A stretch of DNA of 64,000 nt, taken from the NCBI GenBank assembly GCA_035079385.1, contig JAVHKY010000008.1, positions 3,022,001 through 3,086,000 on the forward strand, written 5' to 3'. Below the pieces are notes generated by a model, which worked only from the letters and a program-made list of their open reading frames with translations, was not told the origin of the DNA and made no database searches. This stretch comes from Aspidiotus rigidus. Taxonomy: Eukaryota > Arthropoda > Insecta > Hemiptera > Diaspididae. How positions within the stretch are numbered: position 1 is the first letter of the stretch; each line of letters starts with the position of its first letter. The translations under genes and the position numbers were made by a program. Shown piece after piece: positions 1-10,589 of the stretch.

Positions 1-890
1 CGTGTGAACACTTATAACAACACTTCTTGCGATGAATATCAATAAACAATCTCTTTCTAAGGCAAATAAGTTTTGTTAATTCCGCATGAGTCAATTTTTA
101 CAATTTGTGGATTTGAATTTCGCTACTTGCGTGGTATTTTTCATTACGTTGATCTTGAGGCGAGCAGGGAATTTATTTCAGAGAAAAATTTCCTATTTTG
201 ATACTCGATTAAGATCAATTATTTTGATGAAATATTTCCAAGTCTACCTCACCCACATAAGTATATAAAGTTTCACGGTTGTTACCGGGCATTTATGGAA
301 TACCTCTTTCCCAAATAGTCCTCATTTTCCTCTTGGAAGTGAAGTCCCTTGTATGTACATTTCAAAGGTCAGTAGATGTATATTGCTGGTTCTGGCCCAA
401 GATGAGATAATACTCCAAGGTTACCAGACAATTTATCCAGTTCAAGGTCTTCGACCATTAAAATTGATGGCTTGTTAGGTTGTGAGACAATCAAATGGTG
501 ATAGCCAACTCGCGTAGGCTTCTTCTTATTCCAAAATTTGATGCAACTACAAATTAATCAAAATTTATAAGCTCCTGAAGGTAGAAAATTGTAGGTCAGA
601 ATAATAATGGAGAACAGTAAAATTCCCTTTAAAAGAATATTACAACAATCTCCTTATCTGATACTTTGTACTATTACAATTTAAGTATTTATAAAAACGC
701 CATAATTATTTTTCTCCATTATGCTTCATTTTATACCCCCTTTAATTACCCCAACAAGTAAAGAGCTGATTGGTACTGGATTAGGGATATTCTAGGAGCA
801 AGAACTGGTATATCACTAGGAAGCTAAGGTCATTGCTTGCCTCCAGAATAGCAATGGAACAGTAGGCAGTTGGAAATCTGAATAGCAATT
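1..890. other. No recognised gene, left edge
   Basis: AT-rich sequence with only short open frames, the longest about 60 codons at 86-268. No family resemblance, splice-exon pattern or RNA gene was seen. It ends where R1-like LINE coding similarity begins near 900. Confidence 0.5.
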
Positions 891-899
891 GTCTAAAGG

Positions 900-1635
900 C
901 TAAGTATCTCAGTCTCAAATGAGACCAAGAGCAAGAGCAAGAAAAAAATGCAGAGATGCCAGAAAAGAGGGTAAAAAAGCTATCACCAAAGCATGCAATG
1001 CAGCCTTACCCAGGCAAAGTTTACTAAGGAAAAAAGAATTATTTATAGTGAACCAACAACATTACCAAGTGAAGAAAAGAGTGCAACTATCGCAAGAGGT
1101 TGCAAAGAGACACAGACAGTTTTACCTAAGTACCAGTTGGCCTAATACGGCTAAAGATAGCCATGAAAAACAGCAAGACTGCAGAATGGAAAGAGCTCTG
1201 TAGAATGGCAGATGAGGATCTATTTAATAAGCCTTATAATACAATGCTAAAGAAGCTGAAAGGCCTCTCAGCAATGAGCCAAATGGGGTAGATATTGTGG
1301 GGCAAGTCATTGATGGCCTGTTCCTGCAACACCCTCTACAAGTGATAATGCTACCAATAGCAGAATAGAATGGTAAACCTCTCTTAGGTAGCAAGGAGGT
1401 GGATGCATTAAACAATTACTGCGGGGTAAATATTTAAAGGCTCCAAGTGTGGATGAGATCCCAAAATTGGAGCGCAATATATTCGGTTCATACAGTACCG
1501 CTTGTTGATGATGGTGGAGGAAGAAAGTCAGCCTAGCATTGATCAAGAAGAAGCATAAACCACCTGGCCTTCCCTCCTTTTATTAACCACATTGCCTACT
1601 AGATAATGCGGGCAAACTTCTAAAGACAGATAGCC
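900..1635 (+). pseudogene. R1-like non-LTR retrotransposon, 5' segment (linker and RT start)
   Basis: A decayed non-LTR retrotransposon in several frames. At 1160-1250 one frame reads AEWKELCRMADEDLFNKPYN, like the linker just before the RT domain of R1-type LINEs. At 1430-1640 pieces such as LALIKKKHKPPGLPS and CLLDNAGKLLK match the RT start (Lys-rich strand, Pro-Gly-X-Pro-Ser, then L-L-D-N-A-G-K-L-L) typical of R1-clade elements. Stops and frameshifts make it non-functional. Similarity stops at 1635 inside an inserted element and resumes at 2697, where IADWFERYPIERDLISS continues the same RT region. I infer one LINE split by an insertion. The exact clade is uncertain. Confidence 0.7.
1627..1635. 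repeat. Target-site duplication, left (CAGATAGCC)
   Basis: Identical to 2688-2696. Joining the two sides with one copy removed restores continuous LINE RT coding similarity, apart from a 1-nt frame slip. Confidence 0.7.
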
Positions 1636-1722
1636 AAGGACTAGGATGTTTCACCAAAAGATTTTCCACCTAAAAAAAGTCACTGATTAAGATTCACCTA
1701 CAGATAATTCACCTGATAGAAG

Positions 1723-2042
1723 TAGAGCCCTATAAATACGAGTGAGGACATGAACCGCCATATTTAGTCCACACGGACCGCCATATTTAGTCGTTACATC
1801 ATCATTATTTACACAGTCTCCTATTCTAACGACTGATAACAGTTGATTATGATTTGAAAATAATAAGAGAACATACAAGACTAAGCGCCAAAGCAAAATG
1901 CAAGACTCAAAACTATTGAGAAATACAAAATAGCTTAACTAATTGCACAAATTCCTCATCTGAATAGGGAGCTATGGAGATAAATGATGACGTAACGACT
2001 AAATATGGCGACCGTGTCCTCACTTGTATTCATAGGGCTCTA
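1723..2042. mobile_element. hAT-like MITE nested in the MULE-like element
   Basis: A 320-bp non-coding element with inverted arms of about 75 bp that begin TAGAGCCCTATAAATACG on the left and, on the minus strand, TAGAGCCCTATGAATACA on the right. Both arms then carry a GCCATATTTAGTCGTTAC block; the left arm has an extra tandem copy of about 23 bp. ATAGAAG occurs immediately outside at 1716-1722 and 2043-2049 (the match extends to ATAGAAGTAG because the element itself begins TAG). A TAGAG end and a 7-8 bp duplication fit the hAT superfamily. Confidence 0.7.
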
Positions 2043-2099
2043 ATAGAAGTAGCGGTTCACCACATGGTAAGTTCATTGTGACAAAAGTTTACTGACAAA

Positions 2100-2490
2100 C
2101 TTCGATTATATTTTTATTAATGAAGTTGAATAATCAGTTTAATAAAAAATTGATTTAATAATTTTATTTTTGATATTTTGTTTAATAAAATTAAATTTTA
2201 TATTTTTTTATATTTTCAAGAATTATTTATTTTTATATTTTAATTAAATTTAATTTTGAAAAAAATTAATAAATAAAATATGTAGTATAATTTAAATTAC
2301 TATAATTTTTAAATAATCATTTATTGAAATTAAAATTATTTAAAATTTATTTAATAAATTTAAAATTATGATTACCTATAAATAATAAAATGTAATTTAT
2401 TAATTTAATTTCATTAACTTAATTGAATAAATTTTCTTTATTAAATTATTATTTATTTAAATAATTTTATAAATAAAATTTGGTATATCA
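2100..2490. other. Very AT-rich block inside the MULE-like element
   Basis: Almost only A and T with short TTTAATAAA-like strings. No coding signal. It forms the interior of the element at 1636-2687. Confidence 0.7.
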
Positions 2491-2687
2491 AAGCATCAAA
2501 TAAAAGTCGTACAGCTGATTGAAAAAGGTGAATTTTGTCGTCAGTGTCGGTGAACTCAAAAAAGGAAGACGAACTTTCCTGACAGTAAAAAAAAAGAACT
2601 GACAGGTGAACTTCCCCGTCGGTGATGTGTACATTCCTTCAAAAAGACTTACTCGGTGATAAATCTTTCGGTGAACTGATCGGACCC

Positions 2688-2696
2688 CAGATAGCC
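2688..2696. repeat. Target-site duplication, right (CAGATAGCC)
   Basis: Matches 1627-1635 exactly and marks the right edge of the MULE-like insertion. Confidence 0.7.
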
Positions 2697-3800
2697 GATT
2701 GGTTTGAGCGCTATCCCATAGAAAGAGACTTAATCTCAAGTAGCCAGTGCGGTATCCAAACTAGACGCTTGAAATGACGTTATTTCCTAATGGCAGCAGA
2801 AATGGTGCGCAGGATGGTGACCTACCTGAGCCTCCTGATGACAAACCTAGGAGGGGCGAGGGAGGTCAGAAGAAGGATAACAATGAGCGCTGCATTGCCA
2901 TCGTCGATCTTCATACATGGCAACTCCATGAAAGTAGTTTGTAGAGATGGAAAAGATCCAAAGAAAAGATGCGCTGAGGTGTGTTAGTGCCTACCGCACA
3001 ATCTCAACGGAGGCTCTTTGGATATTAGCACGTTTACCACCAATCGAAATCCTTGCTGAAGAAAGAGTGGTGATGTTAAAATCAAAAACTGACCATGAGA
3101 TTCTACAGGGCAAGCAGGAGCCCAGGCGCTCTTTGCTTCAGAAATGAGAAGCGAGAGTTGGTCAGAGTGAGCTAGGTAAATAGACGACCCATGTGTTGAT
3201 ACACAACCCGAGACCATAATCAGCTGAACTTTCACCTGAAGTAGGTGTTAAGCCGCCATAGCTGTTTTAACGAGTACCTTCATAAGAAGCTAAGGGAAGT
3301 TGATCAGCAACGTGCTCGCACTCCAATCAAAGGCAAGATGATGGACCACAGCATACATACCTTATTTGAATGTGAGGCGTGGAGGCATGCGTGAGGCAAG
3401 CTCAGTCAGTCAATCTGTTCAAGAGATTGGGGTCGATGAAACGCTTGCTTCAACAAAATTGATAGTCAGCACGCTAGGCTCCAAAGTAGCAAAGAACCAG
3501 GTGTCGGCGTTTGCAATCACAGTCATGAAGAAGAAGATGAACATGGAATGGATTAGGCAAATACAGAGCCACGCTATGACCCACTCAACACATGTGACCA
3601 TCAACACACAGGCGACACTTGCAGAGAGAAGAGGAAGCATAAGGATAAGAAGAGAGAAGAAACAGAGACTCCGGTAACGGCTTGATTGTTCAAGTTTGTA
3701 CGTCGAGGGGTATCGCCGAGGAGATTCTTCCAAGACTGAAGTTGTACCCGAGAGGGTCATTACCGGTGCTGGAGGTAATAAGGACGGGCGGCTGCACACG
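2697..3800 (+). pseudogene. R1-like non-LTR retrotransposon, RT C-terminal and 3' segment
   Basis: Continuation of the LINE split at 1635. Near 2790-2860 a frame reads MVRRMVTYLSLLM, like the loop after the RT domain. At 2965-3070 ALRCVSAYRTISTEAL and LPPIEILAEERV match the conserved A-Y-R-T-V-S and L-A-E-E-R motifs in the C-terminal region of R1-like RT proteins. At 3338-3382 MDHSIHTLFECEAW gives the H-T-L-F-E-C-x-x-W end of the C-terminal zinc knuckle. The 3' portion (3280-3800) aligns with 36960-37470, including a shared 3' end. The reading frame is broken several times. Confidence 0.7.
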
Positions 3801-3904
3801 CGACACAAGCAAAAAACGAAATGCGAAATAAAGAATCGATCATTCTTTCATAGTTCACACATTTTGCTCTGGGACCAACAAATTTCCTTACTTGTATTTA
3901 CCTG

Positions 3905-4045
3905 TTGTGCAACACGGTGTCACAAATGGGAACAGAGGAGACTTGTGACGCCAGTTTGTGACGGCAATCACCTATTTAAAGAGCAATCCCCCTTTGTGAC
4001 CCAACTGTGACGCAAATGTGACGGCATTTTTCACAACAGGTTTTT
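3905..4045. repeat. Cluster of TGTGACG-type motifs
   Basis: About 140 bp with repeated TTGTGACG, TGTGACC, GTGACGG and flanking GTCACAAA and TTCACAAC strings. It could be a MITE end with subterminal repeats. No duplication was identified. Confidence 0.35.
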
Positions 4046-4059
4046 ACGCAAAATTATTA

Positions 4060-6783
4060 CTTATGATGGCTCACAACCTCAGAGATTAATAAACTCTTAC
4101 AAAGAATTTCCTGCCACTTTAGAGCAATGAAGGTGTATTATCGTCAATTCTGAGGCGTACTTGATCGCCTTTCAAATAATGGATATTAGACACCATGCGA
4201 GGATTGTGAAGGGAGAACTCCACTAATAATAGATCTATTACGGCCCCACAAAAAAAAAAAAAAAATTCCAACAAAAAGCTTGGTGAGGAACAGTCAAAAA
4301 TTTTCTTCCGGGTCCGTCCGAGGATACGAAACTTCACCATAAGGAATTGGCCCTTCACATTCCTATAATAACTGGTGAAGGGAAAAATTAAACTGACTTC
4401 GCGGTCCTAAGGCAATACAATAAAATTCATTTTACGAAGTGAGCACAACCGCTCTTATGTAGGCTCGCGACCCTTCGATTCTTCTACGATGAGAAAAGAC
4501 TTATCATATTCTCTTCCGCTAAAAATAGTTTTGTACCTATCAATTTTCTAACAGTAGCCTAATTCTGCCTCCAATGTCATTCGCCAATATGTAAGTATTA
4601 ACTCTTCTAATATTTATGAGTCATGTTGAAAGTTAATTTCCTGTTTCGGTTCCTTTGTTATTCAAGAACGAATCGCTACTGATGAATAATAATAATTCAA
4701 TAGGTACCTATTTCTCGAACGAGATAGAATTATTCCCCACTGAACAAGTACAGATGATGATAATGATAATAATAATAATAAAAAAGAAGTTGGTCGAAAT
4801 CTTAGGAATTTCAACACAACAGTATGGAATGCGAGCGCGTATATATAAACATCACAGAGCCAAGCTACGATCTCCGTTCGTGTTTCACGCAGCTGCATTA
4901 TTAACGAACGCGATGAAGCTGATTTTTCGGCAAATTTAGGAACTACTGTTCGAAAGAATGTTACGACTTCAATTTTGCTTAACTTAGTTAATAAACGTGA
5001 CAATTGCTTTGAGCAATATCCTCAACCTTTCTAAGCGGTAAAACCTGTTGATTGATGAAGAAGGGCGAGATGGAAGGAAAAGCAGTGAAATGAAAGAAGG
5101 TCGACCGCATTCCACAAAGGTGGCGCGTCTATTTATGCAGTGTTACCAATAGCGATTTTTTTTTTTCTTCTTCTTTCTTTCTTTCTTTCCTTCGTGTTTA
5201 AGGAAATAATAATGTAAGCTAAACCGCCACGACAGACGAAGACCTAAAACGTAAACCTAATAAGAAATTCGCAATCACAGACGAAGAGTGCAACAGATGC
5301 GTTTTGTCGCGTCTGAATGCCACTCATGTCATAGTTCGGCGAATACACGAATCACAATGCACTCACACACATGCACACGGTATCATCTGAAAGCAAATGA
5401 AATATCACGACAGCGGGCCTAATAAATCACGCAGCATCACGACGACATTGATAGTCAAAAATATCATTTCACTCGTACGCCATACATTTCTATACTAAAT
5501 AATCGAACGTATCCGGAATCTTGCGCTATCTTTGTAGGTTGAATTTATTGATTCGGATGATGTGTCAAGTACAAGATCACTAATCTGTCCAATAATCGAT
5601 ACGAGAACATTCCTACATGAACGAAAATCATATCACACCTTCTTTCAGTCAAAAATCCAAAGATACATTCGAATTCCTCATCAATGACATCATAGCGTTT
5701 CCACTCATTCTGTAACTTAATCGAATAGAAAGAATGACTTGACCTTCGAAAAAATCCTGCCACAGCTTTTAAAAGTACGGCAGAATCTGCTGTACACTTT
5801 GCTACCCAACAAAGTCAGTTGCTGACCTTGAGCTGGAAAGGTGCAGATACAACTCTTTAAGGGAACAAGTGAAACAATAGAAATTGAATTATCGGCAACG
5901 AAAGGATGAAGTATGAAAGCAAACCCAGGAGCCACAGATAAGGGGTGGATATCAGTTCTATTAACATCGGCATTTGGCTCAACCACTTCGAAGCATTAAG
6001 AGTAGGCATTCTATCAACACAAGAATTCTTGATAGATCAAAAAAGACCGTCCAGACACGTCCTTCTCCTGATCTCTAGCACAATAATCGAAATTTCGCCA
6101 AACCTCCTCCCCTCTTATATGAGTAAGTGGGTGGTTGAAATGTTTCTAGGTTACTGGTCGGAATTTTTCTAACTCTCCTTCTTTCTTCCTAGTTCCCCTC
6201 TCTTCCTCAAGTATAGCTTGGAAGTCAAGTCCCATATAGCGGGATAGTTGAAATATTCGCACGTCAGCTCATGGACAAAATTTTATAGATTCCATACAGC
6301 TCAATGATCAAGATTTCGGTTCGTCTCCAAGGGTGGATCTCTTTTAAATAACCCCCTCTACAACAAGTACCCCGTTGAAAAAGAAATTGATGAAGCAAAT
6401 TGAAAATTTATTATTATAGTCTAGAATAGGTTTTTAATGCAAGATCAAAGGCTAACTGAAAGAACGAATCAAAAGAAAACAGAAGTACACACTGAGTTTA
6501 TATTTTGTATTTGAGCGTCAACACGATTACCAGAGACTGCGAAACGAGAAATTTGCTAAAGAGGGTGAAACCTTGTGAAATTCAAAGAGGAGTTGAGGAA
6601 ACGCAAGCAAATTCTTAAAGACGAATATTTTATCGTACAAAGGATTCCAAAGTTGGACATCGAGGTCGTAAGACGTGCTTCACAGCCTAGACAATTATCT
6701 TAGCCTCAGATCTACAAGGTTTGTCAGAGGGACCAAAATTATGAAATTATGGTCGGAGTCTTTTGTTCCTAAAAAAGAAGGGG
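4060..6783. other. No recognised gene; low-complexity tracts
   Basis: Holds a poly-A run near 4250-4265, an ATA-rich run near 4757-4785 and a T/C-rich tract near 5157-5190. Open frames are short and match nothing I recognise. The 4440-5480 part is less AT-biased and has more CG dinucleotides than its surroundings, so it could be regulatory or part of an unseen exon. That is speculative. Confidence 0.4.
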
Positions 6784-6797
6784 AAAAAAAACAGTGA
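6784..6797. repeat. Target-site duplication of PLE copy A, left
   Basis: AAAAAAAACAGTGA, identical to 9109-9122 on the other side of the composite element. Confidence 0.6.
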
Positions 6798-7092
6798 AAA
6801 GGGGGCTTTCCAAATGTACAAATCTGCTTTATTAGTTGCTTTTACGAGAGTACTTTCGGGTGTTATCCCATCATCAGTTGTGTCGCAACTGGAGAACAAG
6901 GCCTCAACCATGAGTTTTTATGGTATAACACTGTGATCTTATTGGCTATAACAATGCTGTGTTGTGATTGGTTCACTTCTTAGAAACTCATTTATTTTAC
7001 AATAATATGACATTGTGTTCTTATTGGCTAAAACATACTGCTTAGTGATTTGTTCAATCTATTGTCCTAAATGCTGCGTTTCTATTGGCTAC
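6798..7092 (-). repeat. Inverted pseudo-LTR of PLE copy A
   Basis: Reverse complement of about 8765-9055 in the same element. It carries a row of ATTGG (CCAAT) boxes and a hammerhead ribozyme core on the minus strand. At 7092 it fuses to an internal RT fragment. Confidence 0.8.
6835..6890 (-). ncRNA. Hammerhead ribozyme (type I, minimal), PLE A inverted end
   Basis: Read on the minus strand: AGTTGC, GAC, ACAA, then CTGATGA, a helix II of GGG/CCC, GAAA, the palindromic tip GTAC, TC (predicted cleavage after C), TCGT and a return GCAACT. The stem I halves AGTTGC/GCAACT pair perfectly. The inner ACAA/TCGT pairing has one mismatch compared with TTGT in the other copies. Core residues are intact. 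Confidence 0.65.
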
Positions 7093-7240
7093 CTGGTTTC
7101 CCGCCATCTCTTTTCATATCCTAATTGCGTGGTTAGGCACTGATAGACAGGTGGATCTATTCCTTTCAGAAATGAACGCGACGAATGAGAGCATCAAATT
7201 TACAGTGGAGAAAGGCAATGAGACCATCGACTATTTGGAG
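7093..7240 (+). pseudogene. Short RT fragment at PLE A head
   Basis: Encodes ILIAWLGTDRQVDLFLSEMN and KGNETIDYLE, a duplicate of the post-YxDD region found again at 7869-7995 in the same copy. It joins the N-terminal RT region at a TGGA microhomology near 7237-7241, which suggests template switching during reverse transcription. Confidence 0.75.
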
Positions 7241-8790
7241 TTACAGATACTAAGAGCTGAAAAAGGACCCAACACAGAAACACCAAGATGACCTGAAAGA
7301 TGTCTTGAAACGGAACAATGTACGAAGGCCGCTTGAGATGAACCCGGTTACACCAAAACTCAAGGGGCTTGTGGAACTTCACAAAGCGAACCGTCCGACG
7401 AGACCCCTGGTTAACCGCATTCAATCACCATGCTACAAGATAGCGAAGATCGTAGCTACTTTCCTGAAAAAAACTACCACTTTGCACCCAGACAAAGCAT
7501 CAGAAACAACGGAGACCTGATTGAACAACTGGGCAAGTTGAAAATCAAGAGTAACGACCAGCTGACATCCTTTGATGTGGCAAACATATTTGGTACCACA
7601 CCGAAGGAGGAACTTCTCACTCTGCTCAAAAACTACAGATACCTTGGAAACCCCGATGGGTCGACGTAAGCCAACATAGTGGAAGAGATCTTGAGCCAGA
7701 ACAACTGCCGCTTCACTAAGAGGTTCTACTGTCAGGAAAAGGGGCTTGCTATGGGATCACTGCTGTCACCAATACGGGGGGAGATATTCATGAATGATAT
7801 GGAAAACTAGATATTGAAGAGCAGCAAAATCAGAAACTCGATCAATCACTGGGCCAAAAACGTAGATGACATCCTAATTGCATGGTTAGGCACTGATAGA
7901 CAGGTGGATCTATTCCTTTCAGAAATGAACGCGATGAATGAGAGTATCAAATGCACAGTGGAAAAAGGCAATGAGACCATCGACTATTTGGACCTTACAC
8001 TCACACTCGAGAACAATAGGATAGAATACAAAATCTACAGGAAGTCGACGCATACACAGGCACAAGTTAGCGGCAATACAGAACTACTGCTACCGAGCAA
8101 TTTCTGTCCTCAAAAACAATGAAGAGAAGAGGAAAGAGATCGAGATAGTAAATCTGATCGCAGAAGCCAATGGCTACCATAGAGGTGTGGTAATTGGAGT
8201 CTTGGGGGAAAATGGAAACAAAGAAGGGAACCTATGATGGCATATTGAGAAAGTACTCCGGAACGATACATGGGAAAGTACACAAACCAGGTGATAAAGG
8301 CGTTCAATGGCTACAATGTAAATGTGGGCATCCAGAATAATCAACACATGGTGAAGAGAATCAGCAATGACCAGAAGAAAGAACAGGACAAGGAAAGCTT
8401 GAGCGGAGTGTACAAGCTGAGTTGTGAACAGTGTGAGGGCATCTACATCGGTGAGACCGGGAGAAAGTTTGTGATCAGGAAAAAGGAGCACAAAAAGTCG
8501 AGGGAGAAAGAAGATGGTGAGTCACTGTTTGGGAAACACTGTAACTAAGAACACCACAATGGAGAGGTAATATTTGAAGTCATACATGTAGAGAAACGCA
8601 CAAAGAGAAGAAAACTCTGGGAACAAATTAATGGAGATTGCAAAAGCAAAGAGGAAGAAAACCTGCCTCTTGAACAATGTAATCACATAGCGAAAAATCA
8701 TTTGGGCTGGTGGTTTGACGAGAGAAGAATAACTGAACCAACCAATAAAATGACAGGAATCCAGGTAGCCAATAGAAACGCAGTAATTAG
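7241..8790 (+). pseudogene. PLE copy A reverse transcriptase and GIY-YIG endonuclease, broken
   Basis: Decayed single-ORF PLE polyprotein. In order it has a finger region (PKLKGLVELHKANRPTRPLV, 7345-7405), a frameshift near 7462-7472, motif A (SFDVANIF, about 7567), a TAA after GNPDGST at 7667, motif B (GLAMGSLLSPI, about 7745), a TAG at 7808, a catalytic motif reading NVDD instead of YVDD (about 7862), a frameshift plus TGA before 8250, and a GIY-YIG domain at 8400-8500 (GVYKLSCEQC, IYIGETGR, R..EH). The RT copies RNA to DNA and the endonuclease nicks target DNA in live PLEs. This copy is dead. Confidence 0.8.
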
Positions 8791-9060
8791 GCCAATAGAG
8801 TGAACCAATCACTAAGCAGTATGTTTTAGCCAATAAGAACACAATGTCATATTCTTGTAAGAATAAGTTTCTAAGAAGTGAATCAATCACAACATAGCAT
8901 TGTTATAGCCAATAACATCACAGTGTTGTACTATAAAAACTCATGGTTAAGGCTTTGTTCTTCAGTTGTGACACAACTGATGATGGGATAACATCCAAAA
9001 GTACTCTTGTAAAAGCAACTAATAAAGTACATTTGTACATTTGGAAAACCCTTTTTCAAT
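8765..9060 (+). repeat. Sense pseudo-LTR of PLE copy A
   Basis: Matches the pseudo-LTRs of copies B and C. It contains CCAAT boxes, a hammerhead-like core and the terminal GGAAAACCCTTTTTC. It is followed by a 5' leader like that of copy C, so it doubles as the 5' end of a truncated tandem unit. Confidence 0.75.
8964..9020 (+). ncRNA. Hammerhead ribozyme, PLE A 3' end, probably inactive
   Basis: Layout as in the other copies: AGTTGT, ACAA, CTGATGA, helix II, GTAC, TC, TTGT, GCAACT. The invariant GAAA reads AAAA here (G12 replaced), which is expected to abolish cleavage. Confidence 0.6.
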
Positions 9061-9061
9061 A

Positions 9062-9106
9062 TTAGTTCTCTACTTATACCTTACTGACTTATTATGAGTT
9101 CCAATT
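9062..9106 (+). pseudogene. Truncated 5' leader and start codon of a tandem PLE unit
   Basis: The stretch after the pseudo-LTR resembles the copy C leader at 53505-53471 on the minus strand (TCTCTACTTATACC against GCTCTACTTACACC) and ends in ATGAGTTCC, the same start as the copy C ORF. It stops after about five codons at an A-run. Confidence 0.65.
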
Positions 9107-9108
9107 AA

Positions 9109-9122
9109 AAAAAAAACAGTGA
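9109..9122. repeat. Target-site duplication of PLE copy A, right
   Basis: AAAAAAAACAGTGA, same as 6784-6797. The A-run makes the exact length uncertain. Confidence 0.6.
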
Positions 9123-9755
9123 TGGTGTGGTGCTTCCTCTCTAGATCCAGGCCAGATAAACTGATAAAAAAGCGGCTAATCCTTGAATATGATTATGAAT
9201 TCGAGACAACTGACAGCAATTATTGCCCAAGACCGCTAAGGCAAATGGAAAGTTTTCTAATCAGTTTGTGACAGGTGAAAAAAAAACCTCTTCACATATT
9301 CAAGATCAGGCTTGTAACTATGGGGCGGGGAATGGTGGCTGAAAACATTTTTGTCCTCCTAGAAAATATCGGAAAATAAGCTTTTTGATCTTGCAGTCAA
9401 TTTTACCTCTTTAGCCTATGGAAAAAATTATTTACAGACTGTAGCCGACAGTTTATCATAAATCATTTTGTTGTTGCAGTCCCCATCTTGCCCCGCCTAG
9501 AAAAGTCGCTAGTGATTGCCAGGCTCAAGATATCCAATAAATTGTAAGAATGTAGGCAGAAAATAATCATACAGCTTCGAGCCGAGAGCCGACCCTGGAA
9601 ACGTCATCTACACAAGACAACACGACATTTTTAAGATGTCCTGAAGAAACAATGAAAATCAATGTCAGAGTGCAGGTTGTACCTTGAAACCCAACCCAAA
9701 ATAAGGCCGAAAGAAAAATTCCTCTCCCTTGTTAGAAAAATATTAGAACATGGAT
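9123..9755. other. No recognised gene
   Basis: No coding similarity, inverted repeat or array seen. Confidence 0.4.
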
Positions 9756-10240
9756 ATGTACCTATTAGGGCTTTGTAGTACGTCTAATAGTAGTATGGTG
9801 TATTAAGTGAGTGGAAAATCACCAACCCATCTCACCTTTTATAATATATACAGGAGGAGGTTGACCTAATATGTGTAATTTGTGACATTATCAGACAGAC
9901 TTGACCCTCAGTCTAGTCTCCAGTCGAAGGACTGCATATTAAAAATATGGGCTAACTAGGTGACGGTATTTCTTAGTTTAGTCTTGTATAATGTGAGTTA
10001 GGCTACACTTTTGGCCTGATTTATTGCATGTTAGGAGTAAGTTAAGCTATGACTGACGGACTCACTCGTCCCTCCTCCGGTATTTCTCAGTCTGGTACAA
10101 GCCTAGAGTAATGAAGACCGAGAATTATACCGTATACTAGACTTACTCACAAGAACTTAAGGTCCTATATAATGAAGGTCAAAAGCACAAGTCCGAAAAT
10201 AGCAAAGGTTCAAATTTTTAAAAGTTCCTAAATTAGGTAA
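9755..10240. repeat. Dispersed TAGTATA-family repeat
   Basis: Contains repeated CTAGTATAATG-like strings, GACTTACTC and ACTCACTCGTCC, also seen at 17.8-18.6, 31.1-31.4, 36.3, 37.6 and 42.6 kb. Non-coding. Confidence 0.5.
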
Positions 10241-10589
10241 ATGAGGTCATGCATCTCTCTTGATCCCCAGCCCGAACGCACATCCATGTTCAAACTATAA
10301 ATCTGACGGTCTTTCTAAACTAAAAAGGAAGTAGTCTTTCATTCACAGCGAAAAAATGCATCAAAGGCCATTTCTTCCATTCCAACATTCAAACAAAAAT
10401 CACGCACGATACGGAAGCGGTGGGTATGATGGAATTTGGAAACATGATTCCGAAGACAACAGGATGAAAAGTTTATACTATTTTTTCCTTCGCTATCGGG
10501 CATTACAAAGAGCATCTACATTACACTACAAGAGTAGTAAATAGCCTCCTTGCATTAATTAAGATAATTCCCCACACCTATCTCGATGC

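Larger units (their letters stand above)
1636..2687. mobile_element. MULE-like terminal-inverted-repeat element inserted in a LINE
   Basis: A 1052-bp non-coding element. Its right end, read on the minus strand, starts GGGGTCCGATCAGTTCACC and continues with AAAGATTT. The left end near 1643-1673 carries the imperfect counterpart (TTTCACC, AAAAGATTTT, CCACC). The 9-bp repeat CAGATAGCC flanks it at 1627-1635 and 2688-2696, the target-site duplication size of Mutator-like elements. The hexamer TTCACC/GGTGAA recurs many times near both ends, as subterminal transposase sites often do. No transposase was seen. The interior holds a nested MITE and a very AT-rich block. The superfamily is inferred from the 9-bp duplication only. 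Confidence 0.65.
6798..9106 (+). mobile_element. Penelope-like element copy A (composite)
   Basis: On the plus strand the order is: an inverted pseudo-LTR (6798-7092), a short sense RT fragment (7093-7240), a 5'-truncated RT plus GIY-YIG body (7241-8790), a sense pseudo-LTR (about 8760-9060), and then about 45 bp matching the 5' leader and start codon of copy C (ATGAGTTCC at 9094). The whole array is flanked by a 14-bp direct repeat, so it probably inserted as one unit. PLEs are known for tandem partial copies and inverted tails, which fits. It encodes no intact protein. Confidence 0.8.

Noticed and set aside
7085..7240. An independent small gene
   Set aside because: It is a duplicated RT scrap from the PLE itself.
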